A DNA stretch of 64,000 nucleotides from Gemmatimonadaceae bacterium (lineage in GTDB: Bacteria; Gemmatimonadota; Gemmatimonadetes; Gemmatimonadales; Gemmatimonadaceae): NCBI GenBank assembly GCA_020853635.1, contig JADYYN010000194.1, forward strand, positions 1 through 64,000. The letters are read 5' to 3'. A program made the position numbers and the translations under genes. The notes under the pieces are model-generated. The model saw nothing but the letters and a program-made list of their open reading frames with translations. It was not told where the DNA came from and ran no database searches. Below, piece by piece: positions 17,930 through 26,473 of this stretch (position 1 is its first letter; each line of letters starts with the position of its first letter).

Positions 17930-18700
17930 ATGACCCGATATCGCGCCCTTGCGGCATTGCTCCTGACGGTCGTCTTCTCGGCGTGCGAGAAGAACGCGGT
18001 TCAGGAGATCACGGCACCGGAACCCGGTGCCCGCGTCAAGTTCTTCAACTTCAGCGTCGGCGCGCCGGCGGTGAACTTCTATGCCGGCACCAACAAGATG
18101 ACGGCGATCAGCTCGACCACCGGCGTCGAGTCCACCAACGGCGTCGCCTACGGCGCCGTCGGCTCCGGCGGATTCTACGGCGGCATCGAACCAGGCGCCT
18201 ACGACCTCAGCGGCCGGATCGCGGCCACGGTCGACAAGGACCTCGCCATCGCCACGCTGCCCAGCACGCTCGAGGACGGCAAGGCGTACTCGTACTACTT
18301 GAGCGGCTTCTATGATGGCGTCGCCAAGAGTTCGAGCAGCTTCATCGTCGAGGACAACTTCCCTGCGGTATTCGACTTCACGGTCGCACAGGTCCGCTTC
18401 GTGCATGCCATCTCCAATGCCGCACCGATGGCCCTCATCGTGACCAATACCACGACGAGCGAAGTCGACACGCTGGGCACCGAAGTCGCGTACCAGGCGG
18501 CTGGTGCCTTCGTCTCGCTGCCGCCGGGTCGCTACAACCTTGCGACACGCTACGCGGGCGGTGTCACCAACGTCATCGCCCGTACCAACGTCGACTTCGT
18601 CGGCGGTCGGACGTACACCATCGGAGCGCGCGGCGACATCACGGTGGTCTCGACCACCGCGACCAACCGTCCGTTCCTCGACTTCACCGCGAATCGCTGA
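17930..18700 (+). CDS. DUF4397 domain lipoprotein
   Basis: 256 residues with lipobox FSAC (residues 16-19). The mature part has two tandem DUF4397-like beta repeats: ARVKFFNFSVGAPAVNFYAG (about 33-52) and AQVRFVHAISNAAPMALIVT (about 153-172), each followed by a segment like PGRYNLATRY. DUF4397 domains are common in exported and surface proteins and are thought to be ligand-binding. As the third gene of the SusC/SusD transcript it may be an accessory surface lipoprotein. A strong terminator follows at 18721-18757. Confidence 0.85.
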   Translation: MTRYRALAALLLTVVFSACEKNAVQEITAPEPGARVKFFNFSVGAPAVNFYAGTNKMTAISSTTGVESTNGVAYGAVGSGGFYGGIEPGAYDLSGRIAATVDKDLAIATLPSTLEDGKAYSYYLSGFYDGVAKSSSSFIVEDNFPAVFDFTVAQVRFVHAISNAAPMALIVTNTTTSEVDTLGTEVAYQAAGAFVSLPPGRYNLATRYAGGVTNVIARTNVDFVGGRTYTIGARGDITVVSTTATNRPFLDFTANR

Positions 18701-18720
18701 TTTCGGCGTACCGCAGTGTA

Positions 18721-18757
18721 CGAACGAGCCCTCGGCGATCCGCCGAGGGCTCGTTCG
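18721..18757. terminator. Strong bidirectional terminator after the SusCD operon
   Basis: 17-bp perfect arms, CGAACGAGCCCTCGGCG (18721-18737) and CGCCGAGGGCTCGTTCG (18741-18757), with a 3-base loop. It lies between the plus-strand SusC/SusD/DUF4397 operon and the minus-strand M20 hydrolase gene, so it probably ends both. Confidence 0.85.
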
Positions 18758-18802
18758 CATTTCGGGATTCGCCGCGCGAGCGCGGTGTTCGCGAGGGGTT
18801 TG

Positions 18803-20011
18803 CTAGGCGCTCGCCGCGCGCGCACTCGCCGCGAGGATCGCGCCCGCCACGAACAACGCGTCTTCGTCGGGATCGAACCGCGGCGTGTGCACACCGGACC
18901 GGCTCCGTCCCTCGCGCCACGTCCCCACGCGCATGAAGCAGCCGTCCATGCGCTCCAAATAGAACGCGAAGTCCTCACCGCCCATGTTGGCGGTGGCCAG
19001 CGAAGTCAGCGCCTGCTCGCTGAGCACCTCGCGCACTGCGGACTGGGCCCACGCGGCACCCAGCGGCGTGTTCACCAGCGGCGGTGTGCCCTCGCTCAGC
19101 GTCACCGTCGCCGTGAGGCGATGCGCGGCAGCCACCGCATGCGCCAGGCGCGTGAGTTCGTCGCACAACAGTGCGCGCGCGGCAGGCACCGTGGCACGGA
19201 TGGTCCCCGCACAGCGCGCGGATTCCGGGATCACGTTCGCGGCCGTGCCGGCCTGCACGACCCCCACGCTCACCACACCAGGCAGCGCAGGGTCGAGCCG
19301 ACGCGACACCAACGTCTGCGCCGCCATGACGAAGTCACTGAGCCCCACCACCGGGTCGCAGGTATCCTGTGGTCGTGCTCCGTGTCCGCCACGACCATGA
19401 AAGACGATCTCGAACGTGTCGGTGCTGGCTGCCAACGGTCCGGCGGTGGCGACCACCTCACCCACACTGAAACGCCAATCGACGTGCGCACCGAAGATCG
19501 CGCGGACACCGTCGAGCGCCCCGCTGTCGAGCACCTTCGGCGCACCCTGTCCCACCTCTTCAGCGGGCTGGAGGATGAGTCGAACGTCACCCGCACTCGG
19601 CGTACGACGCAGCAGCATGCCCGCTGCGACCGCCCACGTCGCGTGCATGTCGTGCCCGCAGGCATGCATGAGCCCCGAATACTGCGATGCGAAGGGCAGG
19701 CCCGTCTCCTCCGTGATGGGAAGGGCGTCGATGTCGCCGCGCAGTGCGACGATCGGTGCCCCGGGCGTGGAGCCGGGGATCGTCGCCACGAGTCCGGTGT
19801 CCGCGATCGCGCGCACATCGGTGATGCCCGCCCGCTCGAGTGCCGCGCGCAACGTGGCCTGCGTCGTGCGCTCCTGCCACGAGAGCTCGGGGTTGGCATG
19901 CAGGGTGCGACGGAGTGTGAGCAGGGCTTCGCGCTCCTCGGCCGTGAACAGCGCGACGGCGGCCTTCACGCGCGACTCCCGCATGGCCGTGCGCGCGTCG
20001 TGTTGACTCAC
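18803..20011 (-). CDS. M20-family amidohydrolase (N-acyl-amino-acid hydrolase)
   Basis: 402 residues from a GTG at 20011 that overlaps the enolase-family gene stop by 4 bp. Metal-binding motifs of the M20D aminoacylase/IAA-amino-acid-hydrolase group are present: RGDIDALPI (91-99), ACGHDMHATW (117-126, Cys118, His120) and QPAEEVGQGA (148-157, Glu151-Glu152), plus a dimerisation domain with HGRGGHGARPQD and a late GGEDFAFY motif. These enzymes release amino acids from N-acyl derivatives. With the racemase and acyltransferase genes upstream it could complete an N-acyl-amino-acid racemisation route. Confidence 0.9.
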   Translation of the reverse strand: MSQHDARTAMRESRVKAAVALFTAEEREALLTLRRTLHANPELSWQERTTQATLRAALERAGITDVRAIADTGLVATIPGSTPGAPIVALRGDIDALPITEETGLPFASQYSGLMHACGHDMHATWAVAAGMLLRRTPSAGDVRLILQPAEEVGQGAPKVLDSGALDGVRAIFGAHVDWRFSVGEVVATAGPLAASTDTFEIVFHGRGGHGARPQDTCDPVVGLSDFVMAAQTLVSRRLDPALPGVVSVGVVQAGTAANVIPESARCAGTIRATVPAARALLCDELTRLAHAVAAAHRLTATVTLSEGTPPLVNTPLGAAWAQSAVREVLSEQALTSLATANMGGEDFAFYLERMDGCFMRVGTWREGRSRSGVHTPRFDPDEDALFVAGAILAASARAASA

Positions 20012-21132
20012 GCGCGCAGCTCCTCCGTGCGCACGGTGAGCGATTCGATCCGCGCCCGGTCGACGTCGACGCCGATGCCCGGCCGATCGAGCGGCACCTT
20101 CACCATGCCCCGCGCATCCATGGTCCACTCGGGAGACACGATGTCCTGCGCCCAATAACGCGCGCTGGGCGAGAGATCGCCCGGCAGCGTGAAGTTGGGC
20201 AGCGACGCCAGCGCCACGTTGTATGCGCGACCGATGCCGCTCTCCAGCATGCCGCCACACCACACCGGGATGCCGACCGACTCGCAGTAGTCGTGAATGG
20301 CGATCGACGGCGCGTAGCCACCCACGCGACCCGGTTTGATGTTGATGATCCGGCCGGCGCCGAGCGTGACCATGTCCTGCGCGCGCTCGAGCGAGGTGAT
20401 GGATTCGTCGAGGCAGAGCGGCGTGCGCAGCTTCCGCTGCAGCTCGGCGTGGCGCACGATGTCGTCGTGCGCGAGCGGCTGCTCGATCATCATGAGGTTC
20501 AAGTCGTCGAGCGCGATGAGGCGGTCCGTGTCGGCGAGGGTGTACGCGTTGTTCGCGTCGGCCATGAGATGGGCGTCGTGGCCTACCGATTCACGCACCG
20601 CGCCGACCCAATCGACGTCCCGGCCCGGCGCGATCTTGATCTTCACCTTCTGATACCCCTCGGCCAGCGCTTCGTTCGCCTTGGCGATGAGCGTGTGCAC
20701 GTTGCGCTGAATACCCAGTGAGATGCCGGTGGCGATGTGCTCCCGCGTGCCACCGATGAGTCGCGCGATAGGCAGCTTTGCCTGCTCCGCCGCGATGCCC
20801 CAGCAGCCCATCTCGAGCGCGGCCTTGGCCATGTTGTGCCCGCGCACATCCTGCTCGAGGATCGCGTGGACCTCACCCGGCCCGTCGAGGCGGCGTCCGA
20901 GGAGCCGCGGCGCGAGCACGCGCACGATGGTCGGCCAGGCGGTGTCGAGCGTCTCGGACGAGTAGTTGGGGAGATCGTCGACGACGCTCTCCGCCCACGT
21001 GTGCGCGCCGTCCTTGTCGAAGAGTTCGAGCAGGAGGATGCGGCGTTCCCGCATCTCACCTGAGGAGATGCGGAACGGTTCGCGGAGCGGGAGTTGGATC
21101 TCGCGCAGGATGATGCGATCGAGCGTGATCAT
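20008..21132 (-). CDS. menC: Enolase-superfamily o-succinylbenzoate synthase / N-acylamino-acid racemase
   Basis: 374 residues. The full catalytic set of the MenC/NSAR branch is visible: KxK at Lys164 and Lys166, metal ligands Asp192, Glu217 and Asp242, and Lys266 in INIKPGRVGG. OSBS makes succinylbenzoate in menaquinone synthesis, and many members also or instead racemise N-succinyl- or N-acyl-amino acids. No other men genes are nearby; the neighbours are a GNAT acyltransferase and an M20 deacylase, both overlapping by 4 bp. Context therefore favours N-acylamino-acid racemase as the main or a second role. The symbol reflects the family, not proven menaquinone function. Confidence 0.88.
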   Translation of the reverse strand: MITLDRIILREIQLPLREPFRISSGEMRERRILLLELFDKDGAHTWAESVVDDLPNYSSETLDTAWPTIVRVLAPRLLGRRLDGPGEVHAILEQDVRGHNMAKAALEMGCWGIAAEQAKLPIARLIGGTREHIATGISLGIQRNVHTLIAKANEALAEGYQKVKIKIAPGRDVDWVGAVRESVGHDAHLMADANNAYTLADTDRLIALDDLNLMMIEQPLAHDDIVRHAELQRKLRTPLCLDESITSLERAQDMVTLGAGRIINIKPGRVGGYAPSIAIHDYCESVGIPVWCGGMLESGIGRAYNVALASLPNFTLPGDLSPSARYWAQDIVSPEWTMDARGMVKVPLDRPGIGVDVDRARIESLTVRTEELRA

Positions 21133-21890
21133 TTGATGAGCAGGTAAGTGCCACCGGTCGCGTCGGCGACGAAACCGCGCACGTGATAGCCGTTGGGCAG
21201 ATAGTGGGTGAACGCACGCCGTGTGGCGAAACGCCAGCGACGCGCGGCGGCGAGATCCTGGGCAGCGAGCGCCGTGATGTCACGCGGGACCCGAACGCCG
21301 ACCGCCGGAGCATCAACGAGCGGGCCTTCGTGGGCGTCGGGACCCACGGCGAGCGGCAGCGCGTCGGGGAGTACATCGAGCGGCTTGGCTGCGGCCGCTG
21401 GATCGACTGCCCAGGTGATCACGAAGCGGTCGGTGGGCATGTCGCCCTGCAGCGGCGAGTTGGTCGCATCGCCGTACATCGCGACCACGTATTCGTCCAC
21501 GCGTGCACCCATGCGGTTCAGGTTCAGGTGCGCGTTGCGGGCGACCAGCGGGTCGTAGGTCCAGTAGATGGTGTCGATCCCACGCTGGCGGCACTGGTCG
21601 CGCTGGTACTCCTTGAGCCGCTCCCCCAGATGCATGCCCTGCGCGTCCGGACGCACCGCCAGCATGTCGGACCAGTGGATCAGCTTGCCGTTCCTGAGGC
21701 CCGTGACGCCGAAGACGAAGCCGAGCAGTGTGCCGTCGTCCGCGAACGCGCCCGCGGTCACCCCGCCGGTCTTCTGGGCGACCAACAGCATCGCGGCGGG
21801 GATCTTCTCGGTGAACCCCCGGCCCCAGGTCAGTTCCTGGAGTTCGACGCAGGCGGCGCGGTCGGCGTGGGAGGCGAAATCGCGGATCAC
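21129..21890 (-). CDS. GNAT-superfamily acyltransferase (COG3375 type) upstream of the racemase
   Basis: 253 residues from a GTG at 21890. An N-terminal GNAT fold contains the acyl-CoA loop region (DMLAVRPDAQGMHLGERLKE, about 92-111) followed by WTYDPLVARNAHLNLNRMGA (about 126-145), a signature I associate with COG3375 acetyltransferases that are often next to menC-like genes. The gene overlaps the racemase gene by 4 bp. In the Geobacillus kaustophilus D- to L-amino-acid pathway, a GNAT protein succinylates the D-amino acid before NSAR and a deacylase act; the same three activities are encoded here. Confidence 0.85.
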   Translation of the reverse strand: MIRDFASHADRAACVELQELTWGRGFTEKIPAAMLLVAQKTGGVTAGAFADDGTLLGFVFGVTGLRNGKLIHWSDMLAVRPDAQGMHLGERLKEYQRDQCRQRGIDTIYWTYDPLVARNAHLNLNRMGARVDEYVVAMYGDATNSPLQGDMPTDRFVITWAVDPAAAAKPLDVLPDALPLAVGPDAHEGPLVDAPAVGVRVPRDITALAAQDLAAARRWRFATRRAFTHYLPNGYHVRGFVADATGGTYLLIK

Positions 21891-21898
21891 GGACGGGC

Positions 21899-21930
21899 AG
21901 ATGGGAGAGGGGAGCAGGGAGATGCGAGAA
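21899..21930. repeat. Purine-rich intergenic repeat copy
   Basis: The plus strand reads CAGATGGGAGAGGGGAGCAG and continues GGAGATGCGAGAA, a diverged copy of the GATGGGAGATGTGAGA family. It lies between the divergent GNAT (minus) and PAP2 (plus) genes, where it would lie in the upstream region of both. Confidence 0.65.
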
Positions 21931-21978
21931 AAGGCGTCGCCGCTCCCGGTCGACGATGCTAAACTACTGTCCGTGACC

Positions 21979-22800
21979 ATGCTTCGCAGGTTCTGCTTAC
22001 GTGCCGCCCGCACTGTGGGGCTCTGCTCCGCGATGGTTGCGCCGCTCGTGCTCCGCGCCCAAGCGCCCGCGACCCAGGCGCCCGCGGCGATCGTCACGCG
22101 CCAAGATGTACTGTTCCTTGTGGTCGGATCCGGGCTGGTCGCGTTGGCACAGCGCTCGGATCTCGCGGTTCGCGGCGACGTGCGTGCGGATGGTGTCCAA
22201 CAGAACCGCAGCCTCGATCTCCTCGCCGACGCGGGCAACCTCTGGGGTCAGCCGATCGCGCTCGGTGGAGCGCTCGGGCTCTGGATCGGCGGGCGCGTCA
22301 GTGATCGTCCGACGGTCGCCGCAACGGGATTGCGTGCCGTCGAAGCGATCGCTGTCAGCGGGGTGCTCGGCAAGGTGGCCAAGGGTGCGTTCGGTCGGGC
22401 ACGGCCGCGGGTGAACGGCGCTGATGCGTGGGACGCGGAGTTCGGCCGCGGCTTCTCGCTGAGTGACGGCGACCACGAGTCGATGCCCTCGGGTCACGCG
22501 ACGGCGGCGTTCGCGTTTGCGGCGGCGGTGACCAGTGAAGTGCACCACCGTGCCCCCAGACACGCGCGCTGGGTCGGCGTCGCGAGCTTCGGTCTTGCCG
22601 CGGCGACCGCGTACGCACGGATGCATGCTGACGCGCACTGGCTGAGCGATGTGACTGCCGGTGCGGTCCTTGGCAGCGCGACCGGCTGGGCCGTCACGCG
22701 ATGGCACCGGACACGTCCAGGGAACTCGCCGGATCGTTGGCTCCTTGGCCCCACGGGCAGCGGCGGTGCGTTCGTCGGAGCGCAGTTCTCATGGCCGTAG
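21979..22800 (+). CDS. PAP2-family phosphatase
   Basis: 273 residues. The three PAP2 active-site blocks are complete: KVAKGAFGRARP (Lys135 to Arg142-Pro143), MPSGH (Ser171, His173) and RMHADAHWLSD (Arg214, His220 nucleophile, Asp224). The family dephosphorylates lipid phosphates such as phosphatidate or undecaprenyl diphosphate at the periplasmic membrane face. Hydrophobic segments and an N-terminal signal-like stretch suggest export or membrane insertion. The ATG at 21979 is chosen; a GTG at 21973 is also in frame. The stop overlaps the next gene by 10 bp. Confidence 0.88.
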   Translation: MLRRFCLRAARTVGLCSAMVAPLVLRAQAPATQAPAAIVTRQDVLFLVVGSGLVALAQRSDLAVRGDVRADGVQQNRSLDLLADAGNLWGQPIALGGALGLWIGGRVSDRPTVAATGLRAVEAIAVSGVLGKVAKGAFGRARPRVNGADAWDAEFGRGFSLSDGDHESMPSGHATAAFAFAAAVTSEVHHRAPRHARWVGVASFGLAAATAYARMHADAHWLSDVTAGAVLGSATGWAVTRWHRTRPGNSPDRWLLGPTGSGGAFVGAQFSWP

Positions 22801-23327
22801 ACGGCATCTTCATCACCACCGAACTCGAGGGTGCGCTCGCCCAGCGCATCCACGCGCATCAGCTCGCGTTCGACCCGAAGATGGCGAACCACCTGCCGCC
22901 GCACATCACGCTCATCGGCTCGTCGGGCGCTGGCCCCGCGCCACCGACCACGCCGCTCGCGGAACTCAAGGCGCGCATCCTGCCGGTGGCCTCGTCCACC
23001 GCGCCGATGGTCCTGCGGTTCGGTCATCCCGAGCGCTTCGTGCAGCGTGAGATCGTCTCGCTGCGGCTCGACCCCAATGGCCCGCTACGCACGCTGCACG
23101 AACGCTTGAAGGGCTGCGGGCTGCCGTTCCTCGCGAGCCGCTACCCGTTCACGCCGCACGTGACGCTGAACCTCTATCCCACGCTGACACCCGAGAAGCT
23201 GCGCAAGATGCTCGCAGTGCGTGAGGATGAGCCGTTCTCGGTGCACACGCTCTGCGTGTATCACACCAAGGAACCGCAGAAACCGAAACTGCTCTTCAAG
23301 GCGCCACTCGAAGGCGCAGCATCGTGA
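22791..23327 (+). CDS. 2'-5' RNA ligase family protein (2H phosphoesterase)
   Basis: 178 residues, cytoplasmic. Two HxT motifs of the 2H superfamily are present: HIT (38-40) and HVT (123-125), spaced as in LigT/YjcG-like proteins. These enzymes act on 2',3'-cyclic phosphate ends or cyclic nucleotides; some ligate 2'-5' RNA bonds in vitro. The ATG at 22791 overlaps the PAP2 gene end, and the stop overlaps the following hydrolase start by 4 bp. Confidence 0.87.
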   Translation: MAVDGIFITTELEGALAQRIHAHQLAFDPKMANHLPPHITLIGSSGAGPAPPTTPLAELKARILPVASSTAPMVLRFGHPERFVQREIVSLRLDPNGPLRTLHERLKGCGLPFLASRYPFTPHVTLNLYPTLTPEKLRKMLAVREDEPFSVHTLCVYHTKEPQKPKLLFKAPLEGAAS

Positions 23328-24253
23328 CTCTCCCGCGCCGTCTCCCCACGTTGCGTCGTCTCATGGTCGGCGCACTCCTCGCACTCGCCATGACCGACTC
23401 CGCCGAGCTCGACGCCCAGTCCACGCTGCTGCGCGCGGGCGATGTCGACCGTCTGCCGGCGAAGCCCGCGACCGCGCGCATCGCGTACGGCAGTGAGCCC
23501 GAACAGTTCGGCGAGCTGCGACTGCCCGAGGGCCCGGGGCCGTTCCCCGTCGCTGTCGTCGTGCACGGCGGCTGCTGGGTGATGCGCTACGCGTCGATCA
23601 CCAACAGCACCGCCCTTGCCGATGCGCTGCGCGACGCCGGCATCGCGACCTGGAACATCGAGTACCGTCGCGCCGACAGTCCGGGCGGTGGGTGGCCCAA
23701 CACCTTCCTCGACGCCGCCGCCGCGACCGACCATCTGCGCGACGTCGCCAAGACGTATCCGCTCGACCTTTCGCGGGTGATCACCATCGGACATTCGGCA
23801 GGCGGGCATCTCGCGATGTGGCTCGCCGGTGCGAAGCGGATTCCGGCGTCGAGTCCGCTGGCGCGTCGTGATCCGCTACCGCTCCGCGGTGTGGTCGCAC
23901 TCGCCGGCATCGCTGATCTCGCGGACTTCCGCACCTACCAGCAGAACAGCTGCGGTGACGTCGTCGATGGACTCATGGGTGGCGATGCGACTCAGTTCCC
24001 CGATCGCTACGCCGCAGGTTCACCCGTCTCCCTCTTTCCGCTGGGCGTGCCACAGGTGCAGATCGTCGGCACACTCGACCGCGTGATGCCGCAGCGCGCG
24101 CGCGACGCGCATGCGACGGCGGCACGCGCGAGCGGCGACCCGTTCGAACTCATCGTAGTGGACGGCGCTGGACATCACGAAGTCATGTCGCCGCGCTCGT
24201 CGGTGTGGCCGCACATCGAAGCGACGGTGAAGCGCCTCCTCGCGCCGCGCTGA
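23324..24253 (+). CDS. Exported alpha/beta hydrolase (BD-FAE/esterase-lipase type)
   Basis: 309 residues from a GTG overlapping the 2'-5' ligase gene. A signal-like N-terminus is followed by an alpha/beta hydrolase domain with oxyanion motif HGGCW (81-85), nucleophile GHSAGG (Ser158), and a C-terminal AGHHEVMSP carrying the likely catalytic His. The fold and the HGG..GHSAGG combination match the esterase/lipase (HSL- or BD-FAE-like) group. Substrate is unknown. Confidence 0.87.
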   Translation: MTLPRRLPTLRRLMVGALLALAMTDSAELDAQSTLLRAGDVDRLPAKPATARIAYGSEPEQFGELRLPEGPGPFPVAVVVHGGCWVMRYASITNSTALADALRDAGIATWNIEYRRADSPGGGWPNTFLDAAAATDHLRDVAKTYPLDLSRVITIGHSAGGHLAMWLAGAKRIPASSPLARRDPLPLRGVVALAGIADLADFRTYQQNSCGDVVDGLMGGDATQFPDRYAAGSPVSLFPLGVPQVQIVGTLDRVMPQRARDAHATAARASGDPFELIVVDGAGHHEVMSPRSSVWPHIEATVKRLLAPR

Positions 24254-24286
24254 CCGGCCACGAGGCGCGCCGCGGTCACACGCGGC

Positions 24287-25201
24287 TCAGGGAATCGGCG
24301 ACTCTACATCGCGCGTCGCGATGGCGCGCATCCACGTCCCCCTCGCGCCGTAGTACGTCGCCGAGTCCGACTTGAACGCGCGGTCGTGCCCGCCGGTGAG
24401 TCGCACGAACTCCTTCGGCGCCGGTGCGGCCGCGAACAATCGTTCACCGAACTCGAACCCGATCACCTGATCGTCGGTCGCGTGCATCAGCAGCTTGGGC
24501 ATCGCGATGGAGTCGATGCGTTCGATGCTCGCGAATCGCTCGGTGGCCAATGCACGGATGGGCATCCACGGATACCGCGACGCACCGACGTCGGGCACCG
24601 AGGTGAACGCACCCTCGAGGATGAGTCCGGCCGCTTCGACACGCGCCGCGAGATGTGAGGCCACTCCGGAGCCGAGCGAGTGTCCGTAGATCACGATGCG
24701 CGACGCCGGGATGCCACGCGTGCTGACCATCCACTCGTACACCGCGCGGGCATCATCGTACACACGCGCTTCGCGCAAATCGCCGTCGTCGCTGGCGCCG
24801 AATCCGCGGTAGTCGAACGAGACGATGCCGACGCCTTCAGCAAGGAGCGCGCGTGACCACTCCTGACGGAGCGGCAGCGAGATGTTGCCGGCGTTGCCAT
24901 GACAGACGAGCACCCAGAGCCCGAGCGTGTCGTCACGCGCCGGAGGCGGAACTACCCACGTGACCAACGAAAGCGAATCGGGCGACTGCACCTTCACGGA
25001 CTCGACGCGCAGATCCGGTGCAGGTGCGACCATCGCGCGGCCACCGTAGCTATTCGGGTGGTACACGAAGCCGCGTTCGTTCACTTTCATGTACACGATC
25101 GCGCCCAGATAGCCGAGCACGGCGATGAGCACAGGAACAACAAGGAGCCAGCGTCGGTTGGACGGTGGCTCCGGGATGATGCGCGTGTGGGATCCGCTCA
25201 T
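24287..25201 (-). CDS. Membrane-anchored alpha/beta hydrolase (Bem46/FrsA-like)
   Basis: 304 residues. An N-terminal hydrophobic segment (about 18-38) anchors the protein. The hydrolase domain has CHGNAGN (100-106) as oxyanion loop, SFDYRGFGASDD (128-139), and nucleophile YGHSLGSG (Ser175), with Asp in ATDDQVIGF and His in GGHDRAF completing the triad. CHGNAGN plus GHSLGSG is characteristic of the ABHD12/13-Bem46 group, which includes lipid and acyl-ester hydrolases. It is the last of three closely spaced minus-strand genes after ccdA-like and tlpA-like. Confidence 0.88.
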   Translation of the reverse strand: MSGSHTRIIPEPPSNRRWLLVVPVLIAVLGYLGAIVYMKVNERGFVYHPNSYGGRAMVAPAPDLRVESVKVQSPDSLSLVTWVVPPPARDDTLGLWVLVCHGNAGNISLPLRQEWSRALLAEGVGIVSFDYRGFGASDDGDLREARVYDDARAVYEWMVSTRGIPASRIVIYGHSLGSGVASHLAARVEAAGLILEGAFTSVPDVGASRYPWMPIRALATERFASIERIDSIAMPKLLMHATDDQVIGFEFGERLFAAAPAPKEFVRLTGGHDRAFKSDSATYYGARGTWMRAIATRDVESPIP

Positions 25202-25232
25202 CGCTGCAGGTCAGGGTGAGAGAGAACGACGA

Positions 25233-25727
25233 CTACTTGAGCGCCTTCTGGATGGCGGCCTCGATGTCCTGCGTCCCGCCGACTCCGGCGTAGACCACCG
25301 TGCCCGCCTTGTTCACGACCACCACGTAGCTCGTGGCCGGCACATCGTACTCGCCCACGGCGTCACCTTTGCGATCGTACAGGTGCACGAAACCACCGAG
25401 ATGCTGCGCGGTGTAGCGGCGCACGCGCTCCACGGACTGGTTCGCACTCACCGCGACGCCGACGAACACGACATCCTTGGCGTGCTTCTTCTGCGCGGCT
25501 TCCATGCGCGGTTCGAGTTCCTTGCACACGCTGCACCACGTCGCCCAGAACTCCAGCACGGCGACCTTGCCCTTGATGGTCTCGGCGAGCGTGACCGGGC
25601 GACCGTCGAGCGTCTCGAGGGCCGCATCAGGCGCCTTGACGCCCACATCGACACCGAGTTGTGCGGCGGCGTCGCGCGGCACCAGCACGGTGGCCGCCAA
25701 CAGGAGACCCACAAGACCACGCTTCAT
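25233..25727 (-). CDS. Periplasmic TlpA-like thioredoxin-fold protein
   Basis: 164 residues with a signal peptide ending in DAAAQ. The thioredoxin fold has the redox centre WCSVC (Cys65, Cys68), a cis-Pro region in DVPATSYVVVV, and the KAPDAALETLDGRPVTL start typical of TlpA/ResA. It probably takes electrons from the CcdA-like protein encoded just upstream, whose stop overlaps this ATG by 4 bp, and reduces periplasmic disulfides. A second membrane-anchored TlpA-like gene lies at 42405. Confidence 0.92.
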   Translation of the reverse strand: MKRGLVGLLLAATVLVPRDAAAQLGVDVGVKAPDAALETLDGRPVTLAETIKGKVAVLEFWATWCSVCKELEPRMEAAQKKHAKDVVFVGVAVSANQSVERVRRYTAQHLGGFVHLYDRKGDAVGEYDVPATSYVVVVNKAGTVVYAGVGGTQDIEAAIQKALK

Positions 25728-26431
25728 ATCAGCAGTTTCCCCATTTCAACGAGATACCACTCGGCGACGCCGAGCATGAGCAGTGCGAACAGGCGCTTCA
25801 CCCACACCATCCATACCCCGGCGCGCGGCAAACGCGCCAAGGTCCCGCTCGACAGTCCGACCGCCACCAGCAGGGCACACATGCCCACCGAGAACGTGAA
25901 CAGATAGATGAAGCCTAGCACCGCGCTACCCGTCGTGGTGACCCAGGTCAGGATCGCAGCCATCACCGGGGCGCCACAGGGCGCGGCGACCAGCCCGGAC
26001 ATGGAGCCCATGATGAACGCTCCCAGCGCGCGTCCACCCGTGCCGGCCGTGGCGGCGCGCTGCATGAGCGCGCTCGGCAGGCGCACCGGGATCACGTCGA
26101 GCATGGCGAGTGCGGCGAGCACGAGCACGTTGGCCATGGCGAAGTAGAGCCACGGGTTGGTGCTGATGGTGCCGAACATGGTCCCCGTGAGCCCGGCGAT
26201 GAGGCCGAGCACGGAGTAGAAGGTCGCCAGGCCGAGCACGTACGCGCCGGTGAGCGCCAGCGTGCGCCACTTGGGGGGTGCCTCATCACCGACCGCTTGT
26301 CCACCCACGATCGCTGCCGTGATGGGGATCATGGGATAGATGCAGGGCGTCAGACTCGTGAGCACACCGGCGAAGAAGATCACCGGGAGTGCGGCGAGTG
26401 GACTGGTCGACAGGGTCTCGGCGAGTTGCAA
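25724..26431 (-). CDS. CcdA/DsbD-like transmembrane thiol-disulfide transporter
   Basis: 235 residues with six or more hydrophobic helices. The two membrane redox Cys of the DsbD/CcdA core are present in TPCIYP (Cys30) and APCGAP. The protein passes electrons from cytoplasmic thioredoxin to the periplasm; here the likely partner is the TlpA-like protein encoded next. The only start codon after the upstream in-frame TAG at 26474-26476 is TTG at 26431, an unusual start without a clear ribosome-binding site. A purine-rich repeat copy occupies the 42-bp gap upstream. Confidence 0.9.
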   Translation of the reverse strand: MQLAETLSTSPLAALPVIFFAGVLTSLTPCIYPMIPITAAIVGGQAVGDEAPPKWRTLALTGAYVLGLATFYSVLGLIAGLTGTMFGTISTNPWLYFAMANVLVLAALAMLDVIPVRLPSALMQRAATAGTGGRALGAFIMGSMSGLVAAPCGAPVMAAILTWVTTTGSAVLGFIYLFTFSVGMCALLVAVGLSSGTLARLPRAGVWMVWVKRLFALLMLGVAEWYLVEMGKLLI

Positions 26432-26440
26432 TTGATTGAA

Positions 26441-26469
26441 GATGGGAGATGGTGGAAGCGAGATGGTGG
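26441..26469. repeat. Purine-rich intergenic repeat copy
   Basis: The plus strand reads GATGGGAGATGGTGGAAGCG and continues AGATGGTGG. It shares GATGGGAGAT with the repeat family and fills the gap between the AstE-like gene and the ccdA-like gene. On the mRNA of those minus-strand genes it is pyrimidine-rich and precedes the TTG start. Confidence 0.6.
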
Positions 26470-26473
26470 TGAA

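Noticed and set aside
18803-21890. Menaquinone biosynthesis operon
   Set aside because: Only a menC-family gene is present and its neighbours are an acyltransferase and an aminoacylase; no menB, menD, menE or menF is nearby.
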